NCBI GenBank assembly: GCA_038527215.1 | Contig: JBCBGC010000159.1 | Coordinates: 1 to 16,990, forward strand | Direction: 5' to 3' | Length of the DNA stretch: 16,990 bases | Origin: JAWPMV01 sp038527215 | GTDB taxonomy: Bacteria > Bacteroidota > Bacteroidia > J057 | Shown: positions 1-8,001 of the stretch, piece after piece | Numbering within the stretch: position 1 is the stretch's first letter | Layout of the letters: each line of letters starts with the position of its first letter | Notes under the pieces: model-generated | The model's input: the letters and a program-made list of their open reading frames with translations, nothing else | What the model was told of the DNA's origin: nothing | The model's database searches: none | Made by a program: the position numbers and the translations under genes

Positions 1-658
1 TACCGCTTCCGGAGTGGCAGCAATCCAGGGTAACCACGATATGGGGCTTTTTGTCTCCTTTAGCGGGGACGCCATTTTCCAGGGCATTGAGCATGGCGGC
101 GATTTCCTTATCAGCGATAAAGATGCCTTTCTGGGTGCCGCCCGGGTTATAACACACCAGGTTTTGGTCCTTGCCATTGGGTTCCAGGGAAGCGATGTCA
201 TTGCCCTGGCCGTCTTTGGGCTTGTAAAATTCTTCTGCGGTGAACTGTTCCGTGCCATGACCACTGAAGTGAAACCAGAAGGTGTCTTCATTGGTGCCAC
301 CACCCTGAATGAGATGCTCGTCAAAGGCATTCATGACATTTTCATAGGTGGCCTCGGCATTGGTCAGGATGCGGAGATGTAGGTTGCCAGCCTCTATGGT
401 CTTGTCTACAGAGGCGTTATTGGCGATGGGTTCATATGCTTTATCAACACTTTTGCCATATACGGGGTGATTGTGCAGGTATTTAGCGACGAGGTTTACA
501 TCGTTGATACAACCGCCGAGGGGGGTAACCGTACCCTGGTAATCGTTGATGCCCACTACTAAGGCGTACAATCGGACGGAGTCCATGTTATCTCTTGAAC
601 GGGGGAGGTCTACGATGGGACGGTCGCCTGAATTAGGGGGGTTGACTCTCTTAGCCAT
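1..658 (-). CDS. Caspase-family (peptidase C14-like) protein, C-terminus beyond the window
   Basis: Reading the minus strand from ATG at 658 gives 219 uninterrupted codons to the left edge, so the gene is partial and only its N-terminal catalytic part is visible. The core opens with YALVVGINDY (about residues 31-40). It carries the catalytic-His motif HFSGHG (His134) and reaches the catalytic-Cys motif LDCCHSG (Cys214, the second Cys by analogy with metacaspase DSCHSG) just before the edge. Both dyad residues are intact, so an active cysteine protease is expected. Substrate preference cannot be read here; many bacterial relatives cut after Arg/Lys. No signal peptide is visible, so it is probably cytosolic. 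It is a paralogue of the caspase protein at 2838-4889 and lies 34 bases downstream of the sensor kinase gene, probably as the last visible gene of the same operon. A segment around residues 62-96 is longer than in the paralogue. Confidence 0.88.
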   Translation of the reverse strand, partial: MAKRVNPPNSGDRPIVDLPRSRDNMDSVRLYALVVGINDYQGTVTPLGGCINDVNLVAKYLHNHPVYGKSVDKAYEPIANNASVDKTIEAGNLHLRILTNAEATYENVMNAFDEHLIQGGGTNEDTFWFHFSGHGTEQFTAEEFYKPKDGQGNDIASLEPNGKDQNLVCYNPGGTQKGIFIADKEIAAMLNALENGVPAKGDKKPHIVVTLDCCHSGSG

Positions 659-692
659 GATGATTCTGTTAAATGGTTTTTATTGGGGGATG

Positions 693-2783
693 TTACTTTT
701 TCTTAAGGTTCATCGGTAGCGTCAGTATGACTCGGGTTCCAGCAGCTTCGCCATCCCGATCGTACAAATCTTCAATTTGTACCCGGGTGCCTTTGGCTTT
801 ATTGGCGATTTTGATGCGCTCTTCAGTGATTTTCATGCCATGCGAACGGCGGGATTTAGGCAAGGCTGACTTAGCCTTGAGGGCGGCAGATTTTTCCCGG
901 CCTATGCCATCATCCTCAATCACCATGCGCAGTTTGTCGCGGGATTGTCGGACGTCGACCAGAAGGCTGCCTACCCCTGCCTTGGGTTTGATGCCATGCA
1001 GGATGGCGTTTTCGATATAGGGTTGTAGAATGAGGGCTGGGACGTTGATGGAATCAGCCGGTAGCCCGGGTTCTAATTGTATGCGATAATCGAGTTTGTT
1101 GCGGAAGCGTAGTTTTTCCAGTTCCAGGAAGTGCTTGAGGGTATTGAGCTCATCCTTTAGGGTGGTCATGGGACTGCGAGAGCTATTGAGGATCCTTCTG
1201 GTGAGGCGGGAAAAATGGATAAGATACTTAGAGGCATCTTCCCTTTTGCCCATATTCACCAGGTTCTCAATGGCATTCAGGCTGTTCGAAATAAAGTGGG
1301 GATTGATCTGGGCCCGTAAGGCTTCCATGCGTGCTTCCAGGCGCTTCTTTTGCTGGCGTTGCAGCAGGATTAGGAAGATCAGTCCTAAGAGCAACAGACT
1401 TCCCAGGGTGATCAGGCGGGTGATAAAAATGGTTTGTTCACTCTTTTCCTTTTCCTGTGCTTTCTCGAAATCCCTGATTTTTTTATTACTGACCGCCTGT
1501 TCCTTGTCACGGATTTTGATGATATCCCGGTAGGAGGTACTGAGCAGATTGGTGGGAGTTTCTCCATCCAACAAACTGGTGCAGTCATCATCTGTCAGGT
1601 TCTCTTTATTGGCACACATCCCCGAAAGATTGGAAATGGTAAAAGCCATTAAATCCACGGCTCCTTCCTTCTTGGCTTCTTCCAGGGCCCGGTTATAATA
1701 AACAATGGCGGAGTCTGCCTCTGCGGAATACTGACGAGCAGGATTTCCATTGAGGTAGTAGAACTTGTCATCGAAATTATAAGCGATGATTTCGTAGGTG
1801 TAGAAAAGATTATCCTTTTGCAGGGGGAGGCAGGCTTCCAGGTATTGCATGCCTTCCGCAAACAACGCCTCATTGCCGGACTCATTATATTGTCGGCCGC
1901 GCAGATCGCCCAGGCGCTGATAGGTGTTGACGATGTTGAGGGTGTCCAGCGCTTCCAGGGCATATTGCTTGCTGTTGATCAAGGCGGAATCGGCCAGGTC
2001 GAGGTTGCTACGGTTCATGAAATAGGCGCCTAAGCCTCGCCAGATCGCTGCCTGCTGAGAAAGGTTAGCACTTTTTTCCGCCGCAGCAATCCCTTGCTGA
2101 TAATTCTCCAGGGTTTTAAGGCTGTCCGTACCTGAATATATGGTGGCCAGATCCTGATATAATTGCGCCTGCAGATACTGTCTTTCTTGTTCGCCTATGC
2201 GCCCCACGGCTGTTTCTGAAAGGGTGAGGGCAAAACTGGTATAATAAATGGCTGAATCGAGGTAATGCGCCTCCCGGTTGGTTTCACTGGCATAATTCCG
2301 GAAATATAGATAACCCATGATATTCTTGAACCTGACCAACCAGGTTTCTGGATCAGAGGGCAGGGCGTTTCGGTTGCAAATCTGCGCATCCGTCAGGGCA
2401 TCCTTGATGCCTTCCCCCAGGATTTGGCCCCGGGATTTGATCAGGGCCCGATAGTACATGGAAATGGCTTGAGCCAGCCGATCTCCCATCTGTTCCGCCA
2501 GGCTGTGGGCCTCATTGGCATAATCGAGGGCAACCGTCCGGTCCACATAGTTCATGCGGTCCGTCCACTCCAGCAGACTGTCCAATTGGTCGCGGTTATT
2601 CAGGCCGGCCAGTTCGCCGATCATGCTGTCGGTGCGCATGAGGTAGCTGATATCCTCCGCTGGTTTCCAGCCCAGCTGACGGGGCTTAAGGGAATAAGCC
2701 GCCGGATCGGAACAGGCGGAAAGCCACAGCAGGCTTAGACCCAGAATGGACCATACAAAGGAAAAAGGCTTTCTTTGGCGCAT
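693..2783 (-). CDS. Lipoprotein-type TPR sensor histidine kinase, LytS/YehU (His_kinase) family
   Basis: This 696-residue protein should be the membrane sensor of the adjacent LytTR regulator. The N-terminus is a lipoprotein-type signal with lipobox LSAC (Cys24). Residues about 50-440 are helical, TPR-like repeats that would face the periplasm (for example around 85-120, 225-280 and 350-375). A membrane helix lies at about 452-474, followed by a short coiled coil. The cytoplasmic part has the LytS-type motif INPHFISNSLN, with phosphoacceptor His496, then the ATPase N-box PYIENAILHG (about 588-597) and G-box DDGIG (624-628). These features define the PF06580/HATPase_c arrangement. It sits between two caspase genes, 54 bases after one and 34 before the other, so it is likely co-expressed with both and with the response regulator. 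The signal sensed is unknown. The kinase assignment is firm; exact TPR boundaries are approximate. Confidence 0.92.
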   Translation of the reverse strand: MRQRKPFSFVWSILGLSLLWLSACSDPAAYSLKPRQLGWKPAEDISYLMRTDSMIGELAGLNNRDQLDSLLEWTDRMNYVDRTVALDYANEAHSLAEQMGDRLAQAISMYYRALIKSRGQILGEGIKDALTDAQICNRNALPSDPETWLVRFKNIMGYLYFRNYASETNREAHYLDSAIYYTSFALTLSETAVGRIGEQERQYLQAQLYQDLATIYSGTDSLKTLENYQQGIAAAEKSANLSQQAAIWRGLGAYFMNRSNLDLADSALINSKQYALEALDTLNIVNTYQRLGDLRGRQYNESGNEALFAEGMQYLEACLPLQKDNLFYTYEIIAYNFDDKFYYLNGNPARQYSAEADSAIVYYNRALEEAKKEGAVDLMAFTISNLSGMCANKENLTDDDCTSLLDGETPTNLLSTSYRDIIKIRDKEQAVSNKKIRDFEKAQEKEKSEQTIFITRLITLGSLLLLGLIFLILLQRQQKKRLEARMEALRAQINPHFISNSLNAIENLVNMGKREDASKYLIHFSRLTRRILNSSRSPMTTLKDELNTLKHFLELEKLRFRNKLDYRIQLEPGLPADSINVPALILQPYIENAILHGIKPKAGVGSLLVDVRQSRDKLRMVIEDDGIGREKSAALKAKSALPKSRRSHGMKITEERIKIANKAKGTRVQIEDLYDRDGEAAGTRVILTLPMNLKKK

Positions 2784-2837
2784 AGATTGGCAGTTAGAAA
2801 CAGTGCAGGATCAGGAAGGAATAGGGGAGGTCGTAAC

Positions 2838-4889
2838 TTATCGGTGAAGGTCTACACGCATGGTAATAGAGGCCCAGGCGTTTTTGACTTCCATGGGTTT
2901 CCAGTCGAATACCAGGTCCCTTTCTTTGTCGCCCACACCGTTTTGTAAGAGCTGACTAAAATCGAGTTCCTCGGTGGTGACCAGCAGCTTGAAATAGGCG
3001 AAGGTCTCCTGCTCATCTTCTGACAGGCCCCAGCCGATGGGTTTTTTCAACAAGGGAATTTCAGGGTCTCCGTCTCCCATATGCTCCTTGGGTCGGAAGA
3101 CGACCTCTCCCTCGAAGGCTTCAATGGCGTAGTTGCTACGCAGGGTCAGGAGATAGGCGTAGATATTCTGAGACTTATTCTTGACGATCATTTTAGGCTG
3201 GAAACCTGCGGCCAGGCCCCCTTCATGCTCAATAAAGCCGGTTTTGGTCGCATCCAGAACGATGGAGGTGCCTTTATGCCGGTCAATCCTTGGGCTGTGC
3301 CCCGGAATCATGACATCTAATTCGAGTTCTACCCAATCCGCAATGGAAGACTTAGGATTATCCAGGCGAATGGTCCGGTGCCATTTGACCATTTTTTCCA
3401 AATCCTCTACCACCTGAAGATGGTAAGAGTCTTCTTCTTCCGGCGCGATTTTTTCGGTCAGCGCGGTACGTTTTTGAATATGGTCTTTCAGGACAAAAGC
3501 CTCCGGCTGTAAGGCTACTTCGAATTGGGCCTCCTGGGGTTGGCTGCTCCCTTCTATCGCTTCTACATACAGGGAAGGAGCCATCTCAGCAGATACTTTG
3601 GTGATCCGTCCTGCCTCACCCTGCACCCAAACCTTTTCTTTGGGAACGGGCAGGTAATGAAGGATGGCCTTGTATTTCTTTTCCGGATCGAGGGTAGCGC
3701 CACCCGGGACCTGATCTCCTTCACCGAGGCTGAGCACACTTTTCTGGGCTCCGGTAGATTTGATTTCCGCTACGCCCAGGTTACTGCTCCGGTCATCGTA
3801 CTCCTGGATTTGGATTTTGATTGGGCTATCAGGATCTACTGGCAGACCATGAATGGCCCCACATTTTACCACCCATTTTTTCCGTTCTTTTTCTACCTCA
3901 TATTGAGCGGGGCTGCCCATGGGTTGTCCGTCGAGGAATTTGGTATAAGGATAAAAGTTTCCAATCGGTTCAAACTGGGCATTTTGTTCCTTGCGCATAC
4001 CAAAAACCGCGGAATGGGTCAGTGAAAACAAATCGGCATAGTTGATCTCGCCTTTACTCTGCTCCAAGGCTGACATCAGGCCGTGGGTGAAGATTCCTCC
4101 GGAGGACATATCTCCTGCGGTCTGTACGCTTTCGCAGGCTGCGAGCAGCACATGCTGGGAAATGGGTACTTCCAGAGAGCCTTTGCCGCCCTTCCATTGC
4201 CGGGCATAGTAGCCATCTGCGTAGGAATCCAGGGTTCTAAGCTTGCCTGAAGCCGCGATTTCTGCACGGGTTCCTTGAGGAATGCCGCTCCCTTCGCGGG
4301 TTTTCATGCCTTCCAATAAGTCGAGGTCGCGGGTACCTGAACCAGAATGACAGCAATCCAGGCTGACCACCATATGGGGCGTTCCTTTGGCCTGGCCCTG
4401 TTCGTCGAGGCTGGCTACCTCCTGCAGGAGGACGGCCAGTTCTTTGTCGGCCATGTGGAGGCGCTGGTCGGGCTGGTTAGCAAAGCAAACCAGGGTTTGG
4501 TCTTTGCCACTGGGTTCCAAGGTCGCTTTGAATTCTTCGGCGGTTTGCTCCTCTGAGCCATGCCCGCTGAAATGGAACCAGACCACATCTTCGGGACCCG
4601 CTTTGCGCAGGTGTTCCCGGAATCCAGCCTTGATATTTTCGTAGGTAGCATCGGTATTTTCGATCCGTCGCAGATGCACCCGGTCTCCCACATTGGAGGA
4701 CAGCCAGGATTGGATACGGTCGAGGTCTTTGATGCAACCTCTTAATTCGGAAATAGGGGAGGGGTAGTCATTGATGCCAACCAGAAAGGCATAGACTTGC
4801 CGGGTGGCTGCGCCGCCACCCGACTGGGCGAAGGCTGCAGGTTTGATCGCATCAATAATGTCTTGGTAGGGGGTTGACAGCAGTTTCAT
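2838..4889 (-). CDS. Caspase-family (peptidase C14-like) protein with long C-terminal extension
   Basis: With start ATG at 4889 this is a 683-residue protein. The frame is open to an ATG at 5009, but that start would overlap the end of the response regulator gene by about 80 bases and add an unconserved-looking tail, so 4889 is preferred. The caspase fold spans about residues 30-350: VYAFLVGINDY at 32-42, HFSGHG with catalytic His110, and SLDCCHSG with catalytic Cys180. There is no signal peptide or membrane helix, so the protein is probably cytosolic. The remaining 330 residues look beta-rich. Their end (about 590-660) resembles the DUF4384-type extension found on other bacterial caspase proteins, which is a loose impression from pattern and not a search result. 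It follows the regulator by 37 bases and precedes the sensor kinase by 54. It is a clear paralogue of the caspase gene at 1-658. Substrate and any self-processing sites are unknown. Confidence 0.9.
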   Translation of the reverse strand: MKLLSTPYQDIIDAIKPAAFAQSGGGAATRQVYAFLVGINDYPSPISELRGCIKDLDRIQSWLSSNVGDRVHLRRIENTDATYENIKAGFREHLRKAGPEDVVWFHFSGHGSEEQTAEEFKATLEPSGKDQTLVCFANQPDQRLHMADKELAVLLQEVASLDEQGQAKGTPHMVVSLDCCHSGSGTRDLDLLEGMKTREGSGIPQGTRAEIAASGKLRTLDSYADGYYARQWKGGKGSLEVPISQHVLLAACESVQTAGDMSSGGIFTHGLMSALEQSKGEINYADLFSLTHSAVFGMRKEQNAQFEPIGNFYPYTKFLDGQPMGSPAQYEVEKERKKWVVKCGAIHGLPVDPDSPIKIQIQEYDDRSSNLGVAEIKSTGAQKSVLSLGEGDQVPGGATLDPEKKYKAILHYLPVPKEKVWVQGEAGRITKVSAEMAPSLYVEAIEGSSQPQEAQFEVALQPEAFVLKDHIQKRTALTEKIAPEEEDSYHLQVVEDLEKMVKWHRTIRLDNPKSSIADWVELELDVMIPGHSPRIDRHKGTSIVLDATKTGFIEHEGGLAAGFQPKMIVKNKSQNIYAYLLTLRSNYAIEAFEGEVVFRPKEHMGDGDPEIPLLKKPIGWGLSEDEQETFAYFKLLVTTEELDFSQLLQNGVGDKERDLVFDWKPMEVKNAWASITMRVDLHR

Positions 4890-4926
4890 AGCGTAGGGGG
4901 AGAATATAGAGTATGGGTTCCGATAG

Positions 4927-5676
4927 TCAGGCGTTGATATTCCAATCCGCCAGGGCTTTGAGGAAATCATCCTTCCTTCGGCGGGAAATACTGATTGCTT
5001 TGCCATCATTCATGATGACATAGCCACCATCATTTCGGATATATTCGGTCATTTGATTCAGGTTGATCAGATAAGAATGATGGATACGGCAAAAAGCATG
5101 GTTTTCCAGTTTGCCTTCTACCCACGATAGGGATTTGGTCAGGCGAACTTCCGGCTTCTCGGCGGCTAGTTGTAGGATGGAGACATTGTCATCTGCGCTC
5201 ACGTAGACAATGTCCTGTAGGTCCAGAAACATCTGGCCGGAAGCCACGGGGAAACCCATGCGGGAACTCATGGCGTGCGTTGGCGCAGCGGTAGCCATTT
5301 GGGGTTGGGTCATGCGTTTGGCTTTGACCCGGCCGATGGCCTCCATCAGTTCTTCTACTTCAATCGGCTTGAGGAGATAGTCCACAGCACTATTCTTGAT
5401 GGCTTCTATGGCATACTCATCGTAGCTGGTCGTAAAAATCACATCAAAGGTAGGGTGCTTGATGGCCTTGAGCACATCAAAACCCGTCATATCACCCAAC
5501 ATGATGTCCAGGAACAGCAGGTCCGGCAAATGGCGCTTGATGGCCTGAATGGCATCGGTTCCACTCAGGCACTCGGCTACGATCTCGATTCCGGGGTAAT
5601 TGGAACGGATTTTCCAACTCAGATTTTCTAATCCTGAGGGCTCATCTTCTACTATTATGGCACGAAGGCGTTGCAT
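4927..5676 (-). CDS. LytTR-family response regulator (REC + LytTR DNA-binding domain)
   Basis: This 249-residue protein is a two-component response regulator. The receiver domain (about 4-120) shows the acidic pair ED at 10-11, the phosphoacceptor Asp57 in LLFLDIML, Thr83 in FTTSY and Lys103 in YLLKPIE. The C-terminal LytTR domain (about 140-245) has the typical FCRIHHSYLINL and ISISRRRKDDF signatures, and binds DNA in other family members. It is the natural partner of the LytS-type kinase encoded two genes downstream, an unusual spacing since kinase and regulator are normally adjacent. It is the first gene of the minus-strand cluster, so the promoter should lie in 5677-5990. The start ATG at 5676 gives a standard N-terminus. 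Whether it autoregulates the operon or acts elsewhere cannot be read from the window. Confidence 0.95.
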   Translation of the reverse strand: MQRLRAIIVEDEPSGLENLSWKIRSNYPGIEIVAECLSGTDAIQAIKRHLPDLLFLDIMLGDMTGFDVLKAIKHPTFDVIFTTSYDEYAIEAIKNSAVDYLLKPIEVEELMEAIGRVKAKRMTQPQMATAAPTHAMSSRMGFPVASGQMFLDLQDIVYVSADDNVSILQLAAEKPEVRLTKSLSWVEGKLENHAFCRIHHSYLINLNQMTEYIRNDGGYVIMNDGKAISISRRRKDDFLKALADWNINA

Positions 5677-6346
5677 AAGTTACGTTGCTTGCAGAGTCAA
5701 TGGAATTAGATGTCCAAAAACCGCCGTGCGGCGAAGGAAGGATAACTCCAGGTTCTCATCCCGGACAGGATGAAAAAAGGGGGACTTCCCGGGCATTTTC
5801 AAGAACCAATTGGAGGTAAGAAACAGCCGAACGCGATGGGGGAATCCACTTGCTCGACGATCTCCTTTGATTCCGTTTTGGACAAAAGACCTTGGCTTGT
5901 ATCCTACTGCCTCCCTGATTTTGAGGTGAATAATCATAGGGGAGAAAACAGGAAATAACGGTCTTTTTGGCTGTTTTTGGTACATCTCAGGTCTTCACTA
6001 GGAAGCTAACTAGAAAAAAATGAAATCCTCGCGATTATCAAAATATCTCAATACTTTATTTTTTCGAAATGCTTAAATCTTCCAAAATCTAGCTTTTTCC
6101 TCCTGAAGCCTAAAAGGAGAAAGGGTAATGAACATGAAATAGAGGGTAACGGGACAAAAAGGACTGGAAAGTGGTAAAAAGGAAGGTCAGCGTGCTTTTC
6201 CTTCCCCGATCAACGAGTGGATAAGTCTGCCAGATACCCTGAATTTTGGTGCCATTACCCTATGGATGCTTCCCCTTACCCCCGGACTGTTGAAGACCTA
6301 TATATATAATGCGTGATTGGACTCATATTCTGATTGACGCATCATT
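5677..6346. other. Gene-free 670-base divergent intergenic region
   Basis: This stretch separates the leftward regulator gene from the rightward small membrane-protein gene, so it should hold both promoters. A 101-codon minus-strand reading frame (5985-5680) crosses its first half, but its composition and lack of domain features argue against a real gene. A small dyad CGCCG-TG-CGGCG lies at 5722-5733, about 46 bases upstream of the regulator start, and could be an operator or chance. Bases 6000-6100 are AT-rich with poly-A and poly-T runs. A TATATATATAAT run at about 6298-6310 lies roughly 40 bases upstream of the next gene. I see no tRNA, rRNA, CRISPR or insertion-sequence end. Confidence 0.6.
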
Positions 6347-6616
6347 ATGTCCAACAAGTTTAAAGTCCTCTTCCGTACCTTCGATCGTTTTGTTCGAAAG
6401 TTCTACTACAAAGTCAATCCCGTTTTAGTAGTAGCTGCCTTTTTACTGGTGATGGGAGGAGGCATGGTATGGGATTCCTGGCAGCGCAACCATCAGGAAG
6501 CGAAAATCTCCACGCTCCAGGAAGAGAATGATCAGCTCAAAAAACAGATCCACTTGTTGATTAGAAAGGGAGCGAGCGAGGAAGTTGAGCGGCTCCGGGA
6601 TACTATGCCTCAGTAG
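6347..6616 (+). CDS. Small single-pass membrane protein with coiled coil
   Basis: This 89-residue protein has a basic N-terminus of about 23 residues, one membrane helix at about 24-41 (VNPVLVVAAFLLVMGGGMVW) and a polar C-terminal tail with a short heptad-like coiled coil (about 53-73, STLQEENDQLKKQIHLLIRK). Basic residues before the helix predict an N-in, C-out topology. This bitopic layout resembles the division proteins FtsL and DivIC in shape only: there is no cell-wall or division gene next to it and no specific motif, so I do not name it. It stands alone on the plus strand, with a long leader upstream and the convergent helicase gene ending only 20 bases downstream. Coding potential is supported by the coherent membrane and coiled-coil pattern. 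Function is unknown. Confidence 0.72.
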   Translation: MSNKFKVLFRTFDRFVRKFYYKVNPVLVVAAFLLVMGGGMVWDSWQRNHQEAKISTLQEENDQLKKQIHLLIRKGASEEVERLRDTMPQ

Positions 6617-6636
6617 GATAGACTTCTCTTGCCAAA

Positions 6637-7881
6637 TTACCGTTTCTTTTTCCGCTTCCGGGCCTTGTAGGCCTGGTCTTCCTCTTCTGCTTTCCGCATG
6701 AGGGTTTTCCAATCGCTATGCGATTCCTGACTGGAGGTCAAGGTCTCGGTATAAGTCTCTTTGTCGATATGCCAGCGGGCGATAGGCTTATCCAGATAGG
6801 ATTCAATGGCTTCCAGGTGGGCTTTTTCCCCGGAACTACAAAAGGAAATGGCTTGCCCACGATGCTTGCCCCGACCGGTCCTGCCTACCCGGTGGACGTA
6901 GTTTTCCACCACCTCCGGAAGATCGTAGTTGATCACATATTCCACCTGAGGGATGTCTATCCCCCGGGCGCTGACGTCCGTGGCGATCAAGAGTTTGACC
7001 TGCCCCTGCTTAAATTCCTGCATGGTAGACATGCGCTTTTTCTGGTCTTTATCCCCATGCAGGGTCAGGCTGGGTATATCCACCCGGGCCATGGCTTTAT
7101 GGACTCTTTCCGCCCTTACTTTGGTCCGGACAAAAACCAATATCTTTTTTCCGGGTTGAGCCTTGACGATGCGCTCCAGGAAGAAGCGTTTATCGTCCAT
7201 TTCTACAAAAGCCACTGCGTGGTCAATGTTTTTTGCTACAGGGTCCTTGGGAGAAATCTGGATGCGGATGGGCTTGCTGACCAGGGAGTAGGCCAGTTTT
7301 TTTATTTTCTCATCGATGGTCGCGGAGAAAAAGAGGGTTTGCCGTTGGCGAGGCAGATGCCGCCTTAAATCCTGGATGTCCTTCAGGAAGCCTAGGTCCA
7401 GCATGTGGTCTGCTTCATCCAGGACCAGAACTTCTACCCGGTCCAGGTGCAGGTGCCCCTGACTGCGCAGGTCAAAGAGTCGTCCCGGTGTGGCGATGAG
7501 GACATCGATGCCCTTGTTTAGTTGAGCAATCTGCGGTTCCTGCTCCACGCCCCCAAACAGCCCCAGGCTTTTGACCAGGGTATGTTTGCCAATCTGTTGG
7601 AAGACTTCCGCGATCTGAATGGCCAACTCATGGGTAGGGACCATGACCACACATTTAATCCCATCAGACCTTCGGGAGCTTTTGGTTCGCTGTAAAAGGT
7701 TGATGATAGGAATGGCAAAAGCGGCGGTTTTGCCGGTGCCGGTCTGGGCGATCGCCAACACATCCTCTCCCTTGAGGATGTGAGGGATGGCTTTGTATTG
7801 AATATCAGTCGGCCTCCGAAATTGAAGGGTCGCCAGGCTACGCTTGATGGCTGGCTCAATATGGTAATCTTCAAACTTCAT
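6637..7881 (-). CDS. rhlE: DEAD-box ATP-dependent RNA helicase, RhlE type
   Basis: This 414-residue protein is a complete DEAD-box RNA helicase that uses ATP to unwind short RNA duplexes, with roles in RNA decay, ribosome assembly or cold adaptation in relatives. Motifs appear in order: Q motif FRRPTDIQ (21-28), Walker A AQTGTGKT (45-52), Ia PTHELA (82-87), TPGR (131-134), DEAD (155-158), SAT (186-188), ATDVSARGID (300-309) and HRVGRTGR (330-337). The Ia motif has His where most members have Arg (PTRELA). The C-terminus ends in a short, very basic tail (KARKRKKKR), typical of RhlE-like proteins that hold RNA non-specifically. The gene is convergent with the small membrane-protein gene and divergent from the DUF3820-like gene. 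Subfamily naming (RhlE rather than CsdA or SrmB) follows overall length and tail and is slightly less certain than the helicase call. Confidence 0.95.
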   Translation of the reverse strand: MKFEDYHIEPAIKRSLATLQFRRPTDIQYKAIPHILKGEDVLAIAQTGTGKTAAFAIPIINLLQRTKSSRRSDGIKCVVMVPTHELAIQIAEVFQQIGKHTLVKSLGLFGGVEQEPQIAQLNKGIDVLIATPGRLFDLRSQGHLHLDRVEVLVLDEADHMLDLGFLKDIQDLRRHLPRQRQTLFFSATIDEKIKKLAYSLVSKPIRIQISPKDPVAKNIDHAVAFVEMDDKRFFLERIVKAQPGKKILVFVRTKVRAERVHKAMARVDIPSLTLHGDKDQKKRMSTMQEFKQGQVKLLIATDVSARGIDIPQVEYVINYDLPEVVENYVHRVGRTGRGKHRGQAISFCSSGEKAHLEAIESYLDKPIARWHIDKETYTETLTSSQESHSDWKTLMRKAEEEDQAYKARKRKKKR

Positions 7882-7899
7882 GCAGACCGGAATTTTTTT

Positions 7900-7928
7900 G
7901 CAAGATACACAATCTGGGGAGCAGACAA
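7900..7928 (-). promoter_or_regulatory. Candidate Bacteroidota-type promoter for the helicase gene
   Basis: On the minus strand a TTG (7928-7926) is followed after 18 bases by TATCTTGC (7907-7900), about 19 bases before the ATG at 7881. The Bacteroidota sigma factor prefers TTTG or TTG, a spacer of about 17-23 bases, then TAnnTTTG, so the second element is imperfect. It is a weak candidate; the same TATCTTG string recurs upstream of the TPR gene. Confidence 0.27.
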
Positions 7929-8001
7929 GTGCCTGCTTTTGATGTATATTGGGAAATGAAATCCCGGCAGCAAGCCTGGAGATCCGGACAATCCTTTTTC
8001 T

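Noticed and set aside
3525..4025. 166-codon plus-strand frame opposite the caspase gene
   Set aside because: Antisense shadow of a well-supported gene; no recognisable domain.
4418..4431. 14-base perfect palindrome CCTCCTGCAGGAGG
   Set aside because: It lies inside the caspase coding region and about one such palindrome is expected by chance in 17 kb.
5680..5985. 101-codon minus-strand reading frame upstream of the response regulator
   Set aside because: No domain, signal peptide or coherent hydrophobic pattern, biased and random-looking composition, and it lies where the regulator promoter should be.
6122..6261. 9-base inverted repeat AGGGTAATG / CATTACCCT about 120 bases apart
   Set aside because: A 9-base match over such distances is expected about once by chance in 670 bases, and nothing else supports a structure.
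6718..7368. 216-codon plus-strand frame opposite the helicase gene
   Set aside because: It is an antisense shadow of a gene with complete DEAD-box motifs and shows no domain of its own.
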